From contig WTXG01000006.1 of NCBI GenBank assembly GCA_022496185.1, positions 62,001-126,000 on the forward strand: a stretch of 64,000 nucleotides of DNA. The letters are read 5' to 3'. The DNA comes from Multifurca ochricompacta. Taxonomy: Eukaryota > Basidiomycota > Agaricomycetes > Russulales > Russulaceae. Shown here one piece after another: positions 24,782 to 40,251 of the stretch; position 1 is the first letter of the stretch; each line of letters opens with the position of its first letter. The position numbers were made by a program, and so were the translations under genes. Under the pieces are notes generated by a model. The model worked only from the letters and a program-made list of their open reading frames with translations, was not told the DNA's origin and did not search any database.

Positions 24782-27700
24782 GCGATGTACTGGGCTCAAG
24801 AATGCACTCGATGTGGACCCTTCGGACGGCCTCAACGCCGCTGCAATTGGTGGAGCCTATCGCGTTCCGTCAGGGTGGTAGAACATGGACGAGTCTCAAC
24901 GCCCTCGTCCTTCGCGTTATGAGAGTGGAGCTGACCAATGAACAGTGGAAGAGGAAGAGAAGAGGAGGAGGTTGGTGAGTGCTGATTGAGGGTGTGCTGT
25001 TGCCATTTTCGTGGGGGCCTCAACGAGCCCTCCCTTTTCTCGTCGCATCGTATGGAGAGCCTCACCTGCTCGCAATAAAACCATAAAAACATAAACATAA
25101 ACCACCACATCGGATGCGAAAAGAGCGGGGTTCGATCGGCTATGTGACCGTTCGTAACCTAAGCGTTTGTGGTTCGGACAATTTCATGCAGGATGCCACT
25201 CGTGCCTGATGAGTATGAAGACCTTCGTTCTGACCCCAAATCGTGATAAGTGTCCCCTCTCGGTATTTCCATGGAAACAAAAACAACGTAGAAATTCACT
25301 CTAACAGCGGCTTTTGATCACGCTCCTGATCGGAAACCAACCCTTACCTTGGTCATCTTTTCATCTTTTTCTTTCCCAGCACCAGCAAACGAACTCTTAC
25401 CTCTCGGTCCCACTGATCCTAATCCTGATTCTATTGTCATATCAAGGACAAGGAACACGGACTTTGGATCATATCATACGGCGTACGGCGGAAACTTGTC
25501 GGAGTGCGTAACTGCCCCTAACTTATTGAATGTTTGTGTATGATAATGCCGACAACCAACAACCGACAACCGCAACCGACAACCCAACCGACACACCTAC
25601 TACTTTTCTGTGATCCGTCTCTCCTTGCTTTTTGGGCACTACCGGGCTGCTAGTGATCTTAATCGACACTCGACTGAACTTGATTGGGCGAGTTGTGATT
25701 ATCCTCTTATGAATGATTACGCGCTTCCAGGACAATTATACTCTGCCCCTCCCCGGTAAGTACTACATGGCAACAGGTGGGGTCCATGATGGTGGCAGCG
25801 TCTCTCTCGGTCCCGAAAAGTCATGTAGTGGGGCGATTTGTCGCCATTGTCACTCCATTGCATTCGGTTTCGTGACTTCGCGGTGCATGCACGCAGTGGT
25901 TGGGGCTGCTGCTGTGAGTACCCCTACCCCTGTATACTGTATAGTATATAAATATCGATCACGTCGTTCCACGTGCTAAGAGACATGATGCACGTGGCCC
26001 ACGAAAGCGTAGTTAGCCGCACCCGTCATGGGGTCTCAATTGTCGGAGATTCTAATCGAAGTGGGCATGGGACGTAGTGGATGATGTTGGCGTTGGAATG
26101 CACGCCAGTTTTCCAGTTCAGTTTGAGTTTCGAACTCACGTCGAAGGCGGCGAATGACCTGTTGTTGGAACAGCCCATCAAACATCCCATACCCCTTTTT
26201 TCCGACCGAATGTCAAGTCAAGAAGAGAAGAACGTACGTACAAACACACGATTATTCCATTACAACGATTGAAGATGCCGCTATCGAAGGTAGCGGTTTT
26301 TGGTTTGTTTCCGAACCGATCGAGTGGGATGCCGATGCGCGCGGCGAAACTTTCTTTTTAGTTTAGGGGGACACTGGGACACTAGAGATTAAGAGAAGGG
26401 CTGTAGGCCGTAGGCCAATCATACCTCGTTCCATGAAGCCCGACGTTGGTATTTATGCAGCCACGGTCGGTCCATTCTTGTTATTGATTGTCAGGTCAGA
26501 TCAGGTCAGGTCAGGTCAAGTTATGAAAGTTATGATATGTGACATGATAGTGGGGGGAGCATCATGCATTATACCCATCAGGGGGCATCGTAATTTGATC
26601 ATCTCAATACTTATTTTCTCGTCTCGCCCGTCTCGCCCGTCATCCCACATCTTTTGTTTCAATTTTATTTTCTTTCTCCACGCTCGGTGTTCCCCGAGCC
26701 CGCATTAACAACACAACCTCGGCGCTCATGATGATTATGATTAATGATTATGATCTTAATTGTTGCGGCCAAACCCGCATCTTCACCCTCTGGACGAACC
26801 AGCGCAAACGCTATTCATATCGTTGTCCTTTCGTGATCGTCCCTGTCAAGATGGGCACTCCATTACTTGCATGGGATAATCTCGCAGAATTAACTGAAAG
26901 TATAGGGGAAAAATTCAGACTTCACGGCATTGTTGGCAGTTGGCGTACTGCTCAGGTCCCGACTGGGAATGTATTGTCTTGCCCAACAGTCCAGGTCGTA
27001 TGGGAGGATATCACACAAGACACGCTCAAGAATACGTTGTTAGCGGGCGGGCGCAGAGCGCAGCAGGGAAAGCAAAGCCGTAAGGGAAGAAGTTGGTGGC
27101 ATATTTGGTGATCTGGCTGGCAAACCAGACTTGCCGCTCTCCACTCTTCATACTCTGGGTCCCTCTATAGATGAGTTGACGAGATTTCGCAGCGCCATGT
27201 CATTATTGCAACACTTAACACTAGTGCCCATATCCCGAATGAGTATATGGGTTCTCTGTGCTTTGGGAACAATCGATATTTGGACGGGACGGGAATGGGA
27301 CAGCATTGACGAAACTCACAGAGTGTAAACACACTCCTATCGCAAGCTAACCCTACCCGTGCTCGTCCTGAGGGTTAGAGACGTCTTCAACCCCTTCATG
27401 CTCGCCGTTTTGATAAGTGGCGATATCATTAGCCCAAAGGTCATTGCATCGTGTAGGGTTTAAGGTTTGAAGACATTGCTCTTTGGGGGTTAGTCGGTGG
27501 AATTGAACTCGAACTCTACATGGGAGAACGCTCGCCCAGCTGAGATTGAGACACATTGTTTCCTCTCTCTCTCAACCAGCTCGGCCTATGAACTTGAGTG
27601 GGTTCTTGTACCATGCCCATGTCTGTATACCACCCCATCATCACTCGCAGTCGTCATTGCATAAAGCAGGTGTTCGTAACGCCGAGCAAGGACCGTTAGC

Positions 27701-28186
27701 ACCACGATGATAGCATGAACGAGACGTAGAAGATATGCATGGATCAGAATGAAATAAAAGGAAAAGATAATGACATAAACGAGGGTCGGGATTGGGATTG
27801 TGTAAGTGTGTGTGTGTATGTGTGTATTAAGTGAATGCAAGTTGTAAGTGTGAGTATATGCTATGTTGCTATATGCTACATGCCCATATATGTTATATGC
27901 TGCTATATGTTCTATGCGGCGCTCTACTCGCTGCCAACAACAACTAACACTCTCCCTCTCAATCCTTCATTATCATCGCCCCCAATCCCTCCCCATCCCT
28001 TCCTATTCTCTTATTTCTCTTTAATAAACCCCAATCTTAAATCGTCTTCCATTGTCTGTTTTCCATTCTAGTGCTTTCAACTACGGACCCCTCACTCACG
28101 GCGTAACCTAGATTTGATCGGCTCCCACACCTTCAATCGTAAACTCTTCCGTACGAGTTCCATAGTTCGCCTTTTGCTAAAGATCT
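24782..28186. other. Gene-poor 3.4 kb stretch with one orphan ORF
   Basis: Holds simple repeats (CAACCGACAACC near 25545-25585, TCAGGTCAGA near 26495-26520, GT-rich at 27795-27825, ATATGCTA at 27855-27910) and no recognised gene. On the plus strand 26863-27109 reads a plausible peptide (GTPLLAWDNLAELTESIGEK, WRTAQVPTGNVLSCP), and in the next frame 27050-27328 reads another (VGGIFGDLAGKPDLPLSTL, SIDELTRFRSAMSLL). I found no intron joining them in phase, nor a family. They may be parts of one unrecognised or decayed gene. Confidence 0.4.
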
Positions 28187-31114
28187 ATGGTTTCTCCTAC
28201 TCCTACTACCTCACAACCTCCTGTCCTCTCTTACGCTGAAAGTGCGAGGAAGGCACATGGCGTCAAGCCTACCTCACAGCATAACCAGAAACCCCTCTCC
28301 AATACACCTCGTCAGCCTCCCGTTCCCGTCCCAGAGCAAAAAAAGCCTGGAAAGTCTTCTCCAACTGTTGAAACTGTTCAGATATCCCTTGCTGATCTCT
28401 CTCTTCGCGATACATCCACCTGTGGCTCTAACCGACCCTTACTCACTTCAGCTGGTGAACCCACAACACATACCTCGAGCACCAGAGAAATAGTCACCCG
28501 TGACACTCCTTCTATTGGCACTGTATTGCCTCTTCTGCCTTCTCAACCTGTCCCCACCAAGGCGGTACCTGTACCAAATGTGTGGAATCAGAGGATTCAA
28601 CAAAGATCACAGGCGCGCTCCCAACCCCGTCCTTCTCAATCTCTTCCACAATCGACCCCTCCACATGTGCCGCATGCTTCACCTCCCGCGAGAGATTTAC
28701 CTCCCGCCCCGTCGGGCTCACGACAATCGGACGTTCTAGTTTCCACCAGCGCACAACCCACCCAGAACCCCTCGCCATCCGGCCTAAACGGCATGTCGTC
28801 TACATCTTGCCCAAGCACAAGGACTACCCCTTCATCTCGGAGAGAGCCTCTCCCATCTCCCCGGGCGCACTCTACGGTTGACGATGCTGAGAATTGGCCG
28901 GAGGTGGCAAAAAGCCAGATATCTGCCGATAAATCCCAGCATATCAGCAATGGCCACGCAGTACTAGCAGAGGCCAAGGATGTGGCAGAGAAGGATACAG
29001 ATGGCCCCTTCCCAAGTCATCCAGGCACGCCCAGAAAGAGTGCGTTCTTTTCTTCGCATTCACCCTTGAACCTTTTCTTCTGGGGTCTTTTCGACTTCAT
29101 CCTTCCTTCAAACATCGATGCTTATGCGCTTGTTATACCTGTTGTTTGAATAGGCGAGAAAACGAAGTGGATTGTAATACCGCCCGAGGACCTTCAAGCC
29201 ACTGCTGATGCTCTTAATCCCGCAAGACCGTATTCCCAGTCTCGAAGTCATTCACAATTCAGCGCCCGAAACAGCCAGACACAAACACGTAGTACTACTG
29301 CTTCTGTTTCAGGATCGATACAGGGTTCACAAGCACCCAGCAAGGTCCCCTCCGGTCGCACATCTGCTTCTCACTCTCGGGCACACAGCCCCACCAGCAT
29401 GACTTCTAGTCCACAGCATCTTGGGCGAGGTCGGCAACTTCCTATGGATGTTAGAAATGCACAATCCCTCGAACAACAGCAACGATCTTCTCAAGGTAAT
29501 TCGCCTCGAGCGTATGCTGACATGATGCTGGCCGCCCCAGTTCCTTACGTCCAGATCAGCAGAGATATCTATGGCTATGGCAATACATCTAGTCAATCAA
29601 CAGGCGCCCAGTCTTACGTCGCACCACCCCTGCCCCCACCGCCTCCACCTCATTACCCTCCTGCGTTGCAAGTGACTTCAAGCCACACGCAACAATCCTA
29701 CACGTCGAGCTCTGTTTCTCCTTACCCTCAGTCATATGCACTCCACGCCCCACCAGATAGATACGGTCCCGCACCGACTCAGCCTCTTCCTCCGGGCTGG
29801 GCGGCACCGGAACATTACGTGTATTCGTATGGCTATCCACCATACGCCCAACCACATCCCATGATATATTGGCCTAGCCATCTCCCTTTAGATGTAAGAC
29901 AAGACGGGCGCGCAGTATATCCGCCTTATCCACCGGCGCATCCACACCAACAGGTTGTGCCACCTCCTCACATATTGCAAGAGGATGATGAACTGCCTAG
30001 GGAAGAGGAACCCGCTTCCCAACCTTCTCTGCCACCACCAACAATGATTGCTCGCCCACCACCGCCGCAAGAGTCAGACGCTGTTGCCGGATATCGCGTG
30101 GTGGGACCCGTATTAGACCCTAGACTTGGCATGGAGGAGGCAACGCGAGGAAGGCGCGATGTGACCTTCGGGAGTGTTGGTGCACCCGGAGGAAGCAAGA
30201 GCCCGAGTCCACCACCGCCAGCCCACCGGGAGAATCGTTAGTACTAATGGAAGATCAGCCAGGGAGTGACAAGCCAGAAAGAATGGTCACGACGTTCTCG
30301 ATTGGCGTTGCACCTGGAGAAGCGGGTCCATCGCATGTACGTTCAAGAACGCGATCACATCCACGCTTGGATAAAGAGGACAACCCCGCAGATGGGAAGG
30401 GTTCGGAGCCACACACGGAACTCAAAATCATCGATCTCACTGATTCTGAAACAAAGTGGGAGTTCGGAACTGCGAATCAAACAGAGGGTGATTACACGCA
30501 GGGTGGTGGAAATAGACCAGAGTTCTCAGAGCCCTTATCCAATCCGTCAGCCCCATCGAAGTCAATTCTTGATGTCAGCCTGCTGTTCGGTGGTTCTTCG
30601 CAAGATTCCTCGTTCCCAGCGTACAGGCAGGGCCACTATCGGCCGAGTTGCAACGCCCGTATCCACACCCACACCATCTATCATATATACTTCCACCGCA
30701 GATTCATGTCCCACCGCTTCCCCCACCGCAGGAGGAGTTACAAACACAAATCGGCTCAGGCCCATACCCTGTCCACCAGCCGCTGTCGCAACAGCCATCC
30801 TCTAGCACTGAAGGATTCGAGGTCAAAGACTTTGGCTATGGTTTTGGGCGCGCTAGTGGGACCGGTCATGCTGTGGCATCGGCGCGTGAGGAACGCCTTG
30901 CGCGAGAACGTGAATGGGAACGTGGACGCGAGGCAGAGCGTGAGCCTTATGCATGGCGGCCACGCCGCGGTTCGTACAGCGGGCACCACGAGCGTGGAGG
31001 GTACATTGGGCGCAGAGGACGAGGCACAAATGGATTTGGGCGCGTCTCTGGTCGTGGGTTTGGGCGGGGGGGATATCGGCACCACAACCATCACCACCAC
31101 CATCACCATCAGCA

Positions 31115-31146
<32 letters not shown>

Positions 31147-31151
31147 AGCAG

Positions 31152-31240
<89 letters not shown>

Positions 31241-32056
31241 CCAGCACCAGCAACCCCCGCCTTTTACTGTGACACCACCGGCTCAAACCTTTCAGCCCCT
31301 ACAGCCATCGACGCCGCCGCCAGCGTCGCCGGCTGACGTTGGTCAATATTTTTCCGCGACGATCCAGCAATCATACGTGCCACCCAGTTTTGACGCGTAT
31401 CAGGCACCTGTTCCGCTTTCGTATCCTTCGAATTCGAGCATGCTGAGCTCTGTCTCAGGACACCCAGTACCAAGACCGCTATCCAATCTTGCTTTTCCTC
31501 TCGACGCTACACGGCATTATCTTCTCGGTCAGCTGGAGTATTATCTGAGTGCGCAAAACATGGCTTTTGACTATTTTTTGAGAAAAAGGGTAATTTCACA
31601 ATCCCACTATCTTGAATGACCATGTCCCGCTGACGACAACGACCCCGACGGTAGATGGATTCACGCGGATGGATCCCGATCTCACTACTTGCGTCATTCA
31701 ATCGGGTTCGACAGTTGACGTTGGATCCACAGCTTGTACGGGATGTTCTAGCGCTGTCGTCAATTGTCGAATTGCGTGATGATTTTGTACGCATGGGTGC
31801 GGGTGGATGGACACGGTTTATACTGCCTGACGCTCCTGTCAGCACCGTTGAAGTTGAAGGTGCTTGGCCTGGACTTGAGGGGAATCAAGAAGATGGGTCG
31901 GGAGTTGAGCAGGAGTGGGATCAAGGCCGTGATCATACGGAGGAATATGCCGAAGTGGATGATGATGAAGAGGAGGAGGAGGAGGAAGAGGAGATCGAGA
32001 TTGTTATGGATCGAGAAGTTATAGGTCAAGCTTGGATGACAGCATCGTCATCTTGA
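28187..32056 (+). CDS. La-related RNA-binding protein (LARP1/SRO9 type) with polyglutamine tract
   Basis: Large cytoplasmic RNA-binding protein with an HTH La motif; relatives bind mRNA 5' ends and poly(A) and affect translation. N-terminal part (YAESARKAHGVK, AENWPEVAK) is disordered; exon 1 ends near 29032 and joins to SEKTKWIVIPPEDLQA. A Pro/Tyr-rich part and a PGEAGP block follow (FSIGVAPGEAGPSHVRSRT), then an RGG-like part (RPRRGSYSGHHERGGY, RGTNGFGRVSGRGFGRGGY), His8-like and Gln43 runs. The La motif is split by the intron 31589-31654: LLGQLEYYLSAQNMAFDYFLRKR, then MDSRGWIPISLLASFNRVR, LVRDVLALSSIVELRD. The tail is acidic. Introns near 30200-30260 and 30570-30630 are needed but their exact ends are uncertain. 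Family is firm; subgroup is inferred. Confidence 0.85.
31083..31250. repeat. CAC/CAT then CAG/CAA repeat encoding His and polyGln
   Basis: In the La-protein frame, seven His codons plus one Asn from 31083 are followed by 43 uninterrupted Gln codons (31110-31238), then HQHQQ. CAG and CAA alternate in blocks, so the DNA repeat is imperfect while the peptide is pure. Confidence 0.92.
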
Positions 32057-32619
32057 CCTGACCCTGACCTTGATTGGTGCGTCTTTGTCTTGCTTGTATA
32101 TTCTGTCGTATCAACCTAACTGAAAAAACAAGTGAAAAAGCGAAATTGAAAAAATAAGAGAAGAGAGCAATCCAAGATACATCAATGTGTTCGCTATATC
32201 ATTCTTTCGTTGTTTGTACAACCATCATTATCCATAGCAGTATTTTTCTTCTTTTTCTTTTATTTTTTTCTTTAGCCATCATTCGTGTTGTTGGTAGTAG
32301 TATAGCATCGCGAGTTGTGGTTTCGTGTCAAACCCAGTCAGGAATACGATATGGTATCCTGACCCCAACAGAGAGGCAAATGTATGTGCTGTGATATAGA
32401 TATATATATTATACTATACTTACTTGTACTATACTATACTTTACTATACTTATACCTATACTACTTATACTATAAAGTTGAATGATGTGAATTTAGATTA
32501 GTTGGTGCGGTGTGCGTGCACTCTTATCCACTGACAGCTGATGTCCTCTTCCTCTTCCTCTATCACTTTGGGCCGTCTCCGAACTCCCTTGGCCACTTTA
32601 CCTTTCATCCCTTTTATTT
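32057..32619. other. Intergenic region with TATAC-rich repeat
   Basis: 3' flank of the La-protein gene and promoter of the G alpha gene. At 32396-32475 TACTATAC-like units repeat. No gene is visible. Confidence 0.6.
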
Positions 32620-34987
32620 ATGGCACTACACACCCGTCTCAACCAAAAGTCTTCAAAACAACAGCGACAGCAGCAGCAACAACAACAACAGCAGCAACAG
32701 CAACAACAACAACCAGCACCACCAGCACCACCGCCACTTCACGTCCCCCAGGTCGACCTCGAGGAAATCAATTCTCGCTGGCCCCCTGTAGAGGATTTTT
32801 CAAATGAGACACCCGTCCAACGTGAGGAGAGGCTAGAGCGAGAACGCGAGGCGAAACGCATCAACGACGAGATCGACGCTCAGATAGAGATCGAGAAATC
32901 AGAGCGTCGCAAGCGTCGGCCAGATATTAGAATCATCCTCCTTGGTGCGTGTATGCATGTATGTAAAGCTTACCGACCTCTCACTTTTCCTTTCCCACTT
33001 ATCAAATCCACTTCTTCGGTCCTTTGCCCCATTTTTTTCAAAACTTTCTCTCCTCCTTCTTTTATAACAGGCCAGGCGGAGTCGGGCAAGTCAACAATCC
33101 TACGCAACTTTCAACTCAAATACGCGCCTGCCGCGTTCCACGCTGAGTCTGAGGCATGGCGCGCAGTTATCGATCTCAACCTCGTGCGTTCCATCACCTT
33201 CCTGCTCAGCCTCCTCGAAGAAAGGAGCAGCGGCAGTAAGAGCGGTGGTGCTACCTCGAGCTCCAACGCTAGCGGCGATGACGCGGGGTCCACGTCCTTA
33301 CCAGGGAGCAAGCTCATTCCGCTGCAGCGGCTGACGGACGACTTGCGTCGCTTGCGAGTAAGCCTTTCACCCCTGAAGAGCATCGAAGACTCGCTTGCAC
33401 GTTTCATCTCGCCGGACAACCCACGGCAAGTCGGCGCTGGCTCGGCGGCGCTACCGACGGAGCGCGCATTCGAGGTAAGCGTGCGCTCTGGTTCGCGCTG
33501 GAAGGCGCTATTCCACAGGAGCGGTAGCGGTAGTACGTCAAAAACAACTAGCCACGGGTACGAAGAACTGCAAAACGCGCGGCGCGTGATCGAGGCGTGT
33601 CGTGAAGACATTGTTGCGCTTTGGAATCACCCCACGGTACGCGCCAGCCTCGCAGAACAGAGCGTCGCGCTCGAGTTTCAATCTGGATTGTGCGTTGCCA
33701 GTAGATCTCTTCCCTAACTCCCTTTACTCCTTACTCCTTTCTTTGTGGATGGTTCATCACCTAACTTGCTTCTTCAAAATTTTTTTTTCCTTGTTCCTTT
33801 CATTCGCAACCTCCTGTGTATTAACTACTCAATCGGGTCTTTTTCTTCCTTGTCTCGCGTGACAGCTTCCTTGATGCGGTGGATCGGATTGCGGCGCCAG
33901 GATACGAACCATCACCAGGTACGGTTACAAGTCTTTGCACGGCCCGCTCGACTACACACGACGCCACTAACGTTACGTTTATACAGCTGACATTCTCAAG
34001 GCACGAATACAGACTGTGGGTGTTGAGGAACACCCCTTGAAAATGGAGATAGGTATGTCCGGTGCGTAATATTTTGTAACTCGTGTGCCTCGTTGGCTGT
34101 GTTTTGATAGTAGAGATTTCGATAGCGACAGAACATGGGCAACTGTGGAGCATCATCGACGTTGGAGGCAGTCGAGGTTTGCGTGGTGCGCGGTCCGGAC
34201 ATGGGTAAGGTGTGCACGCTCGCTCACTACGTGACCTAATGACAGCGGCTTGGCTCCCCTACTTCGATGATGGTGAGTTTAGAATTTTGCCTGAGTGTTT
34301 GATGACGCGGTGCGCTAAGAAAGCGCGTTTTTTGGGGGGGGCGGAAAAAAAAGTGAATGTGCTCTTGTTTATTGCGCCAGTTTCGGCGTTTAACCAAACA
34401 TTAACCGAGGACCGCAGTGTGAATCGACTAGTGAGTGTATTGTCCCTGAACGAGGACTGTTAACTGGGGAGAATAACCTCAACTGGACTACAGTGGGATT
34501 CATTCCTCTTGTGGAAGTCGGTGTGCACACACAAGTTGTTGAAGAAGGCGACTTTTATTTTGCTGCTTAATAAATACGACCTCCTGGATGCGAAGCTTCG
34601 GTCTGGGATTCAGTTTCGTCAGTTTGTAACGTCATACAAAGACCGACCAAACAAAACGGAGAACATATTGGATTGTGAGTCCATTTCATTCACAAAAGCG
34701 AACCCATGGCAGGCCGAGCTGGCCCTCTCTTACTTTTTTTTCATCGTGCGAGCAGATCTAAAAGAAAAGTTTTCCGCAATTTATCAGCAGGACCCAGAGA
34801 ACACTCTAAATCTACACGTCCATGTCACTTGTGCAACCGACTCTAATTCGACATCGATTGTGCTTGCTAGAAGTACGTATATGAATGACGTGCTTTACAT
34901 GAAAATTCTTACTAACAAGAATTGGATGCTGCTGCAGTACGAGAGGTGATATTTACGGATAATTTTAAAAAAGCGAATTTATTATGA
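32620..34987 (+). CDS. Heterotrimeric G-protein alpha subunit, divergent basidiomycete class
   Basis: GTP-binding signal transducer at the inner plasma membrane. Exon 1 (32620-32944) begins MALHTRLNQ and has 15 Gln, so it lacks an MGxxxS/C myristoylation and palmitoylation start. Then G1 is GQAESGKST, switch I keeps Arg and Thr (ARIQTVG), switch II is DVGGSRGLRAAW where most G alphas have DVGGQR, G4 is NKYD and G5 is TCATD. The C terminus REVIFTDNFKKANLL is typical. A Ser/Gly-rich insert (33220-33310) enlarges the helical domain. Nine exons, all in phase; one acceptor lies after an A-run near 34352. The Ser in place of the catalytic Gln predicts slow GTP hydrolysis. Agarics often carry many such divergent paralogues. 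Confidence 0.88.
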
Positions 34988-35343
34988 TATGGTGAAGTTG
35001 TGAAGCTAGGGATGAGGATATTGATTTGATTGATTGATTAAGAATAAGAAGGAAGAGAAAGAAAGAATTGGGAGGGGGTCGGGTGTTTTCGTGATTAAAA
35101 AAGTGATTAATTAACTAGTGCTAGCGTAATTATTATGGTCGCCTCCGATTACGTCACCCGAGACTTAAGAGAGACGAGACACAACTACTAAGTCGTCGAC
35201 TTATAAGTATGTTTTAATTTTTAATTTAATAAATTATTTATTAATACTTCGTCACGTCACATGTAACGCATGTCACACTGGCCGTCATTCGCCCTGTGCC
35301 GCCTCATTCGCCATCCACCATCGCTCTATTCTATCCATCCATC

Positions 35344-35896
35344 ATGTCTGTCAGAGCTTCAGATGTTTGCCTTATCCTCGTAAGTTGCCCATTTTCTGTT
35401 CTTCTAACTTGCCTTCTAATGAAATAGTATAGGTCGCCATCATATTCCCACCAGCAGCGGCAGCTCTCGTTACTGGTTGCAGTTGTGACCTCTTAATTAA
35501 TATTTGTTTGACCATGTACGTTTCCGACTTTCTCTTCTCTTTCTCTTTTCTCACAACCGGTGACCAAACTCATTTACAGTCTCGGCTACATCCCTGGTCA
35601 TATAGTGTGTTTCTCATCAAATCGATGTTTTTTTTTCTTAATTGTTATTGATTTTCCTTTTGGCATTTCTCAGCATGCCTTCTGGCTCATATATCGCCGT
35701 ATGAAGGCCGAAGAACTTTACGGCACTGGTCGATTCATTTGTATGTCGTCCCTTTTCTAACTACCTATCTTTACACCATTCTCACGGTGCTCCTTATAGA
35801 TATCGGCAACGGGACATTCCATCCTGGCCCTGGTGTGCAACCCATTGCTACGCAGGGACCCTACCAACGAGTATATGGTGCAACTGTTGGTCCTTG
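35344..35896 (+). CDS. PMP3: PMP3/UPF0057 family plasma membrane proteolipid
   Basis: Small two-helix membrane protein that affects membrane potential and salt tolerance in fungi. Five exons give about 102 residues. Family core: LILVAIIFPPAAAALVTGCS, CDLLINICLTILGYIPGHIHAFWLIYRR, with two hydrophobic helices at about residues 10-27 and 32-52. The C-terminal part (EELYGTGRFIYIGNGTFHPG) is longer than in yeast Pmp3 (55 residues), as in other tailed members of the family. Four introns within 550 bp. Confidence 0.88.
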
Positions 35897-36174
35897 ATCG
35901 GGGAGAACATGACCCAGCCTGATCCATAGGGCGCATGGACAACATGTCTGCTTTCTGTTCCATTATAATAGTGTATATGGCTGTCTCAGCGTTATGAAGC
36001 TTGTATATGACAGCGGACATCTTTTTAGGTGCGGCGGCGATTGTTCGTATTGACCACACAGCCCATGTAAAAGTCGTTTTGGGTCTGCTGCGCTCCGACC
36101 ATAAGGTGCTTCTTTTAAACAGATCATAACCATTGGCGCGTCGCCTTGTATTGTACCGCACTATCCCACTAAAC

Positions 36175-39215
<3,041 letters not shown>

Positions 39216-39233
39216 TCACTCAACTAGTTCATC

Positions 39234-40251
39234 ATGTCGAACGACGCCCATTTTCAGCGTCTTTCGTCCAAAATACAATCTCTTATTGACAATGCATTTT
39301 ACAAAGCATCATTTCTTAACAGGAATAACCATACCGTCGCAGGAGGCTCCCAATTAGAAGATGTCCTTATCGACATGGACGGCGGTTTCCTACCACCAAG
39401 TCCTTCCCAATCTGCCATCGTATTCGAAGGTGGGCACGAATTTGAATTCGAAGGAGGTGAACGACCTTCGTCAATCCTACTATCGCGCATCCCCCATGCC
39501 CTTCAGCTCCTAGATCTTCCACCAGATGATGAGGAAGTTCTTGCCGTCTTTCGCAATGCAGCAACCGGCTGGGGTGACAACTATTCGTCTGAGGAAAATG
39601 ACGCGACTGATGAATACGTTAGTTTGAGGGATTGGAGAGCTGTATGCGCCGCGCTCATGGACAGCGGTGGAGACGAAGACGGCGCCGAAGAAGGGAGTGG
39701 CCTTGAGGTCGACGTACATGAGAATACAGATATCATTGACGAAGATCTATCATCCGAACCAGAGCAATCTATTGGCGAGTCTTCGGATGAGTATCCCTAC
39801 ACCGGGGCTAGTGCTAGGTTGCCAAAACGGCCGCGCAAGTCTACCGCTACGTCCGTTGCGGTTCCCAGAGCAACTCGGAAAGCTCGTTCGAGGAAGACTC
39901 CTTCGGTAGCCGCACAACGACGCTCTCCACTGTCCCCGAGCACAAGCGCGGGAATCTCTCCCAGACAGCGACGTTCTTGCTTGCAGACGTTTTTGCTCTT
40001 CTTCCCTGGCGTGCCCGAAGAAGTGGCCAAGCGCAGCCGTCTTGGCGTGCGCGAGTTGAACGCCGCTGCTACCGTACTTAATGAGAAAATAAAGACGGAA
40101 GAGGTTCGTCTGCTGATTTTGACGACCTGTGCGACGACTAGATGGCTATTCCTAGATGATTGAAATGCTCCAAGCCTTTTCAGCCTCGCCGGACAAGACC
40201 ATGAGCCTGTCCGATTTTGAGAAAATGATGATTGCCACTCAGCTAGCATGA
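39234..40251 (+). CDS. Conserved acidic basidiomycete protein with helical C-terminal domain
   Basis: Exons 39234-40103 and 40156-40251 give 321 residues. The first two thirds are acidic and Ser-rich (QLEDVLIDMDGGFLPPSPS, LLDLPPDDEEVLAVF, EDLSSEPEQSIGESSDEYPY). A basic patch (PRATRKARSRKTPS) may be a nuclear signal. The C-terminal part looks like a paired-helix, EF-hand-like fold: TFLLFFPGVPEEVAKRSRLG, ELNAAATVLNEKIKTEE, then after the intron MIEMLQAFSASPDKTMSLSD and FEKMMIATQLA. No canonical calcium loop is seen. I recall relatives in other agarics without known function. Confidence 0.75.

Noticed and set aside
25120..25160. GGTTCGATC, tRNA B-box-like
   Set aside because: Neither a T-arm stem nor an A box or acceptor stem can be paired around it; same for the GGTTCGAA at about 45648.
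30247..31272. ORF of 341 codons ending in Ser/Asn repeats
   Set aside because: Its first part is a real exon of the La-domain gene, but the Ser/Asn-rich end is the CAG/CAA tract read in the wrong frame; RGG and La motifs are in the other frame.
30756..31286. Minus-strand ORF with a long poly-Leu run
   Set aside because: Antisense shadow of the CAG repeat; no other protein features.
28187..34987. Linked La protein and G alpha as one functional system
   Set aside because: Shared direction and polyGln runs are the only link; nothing shows common function.
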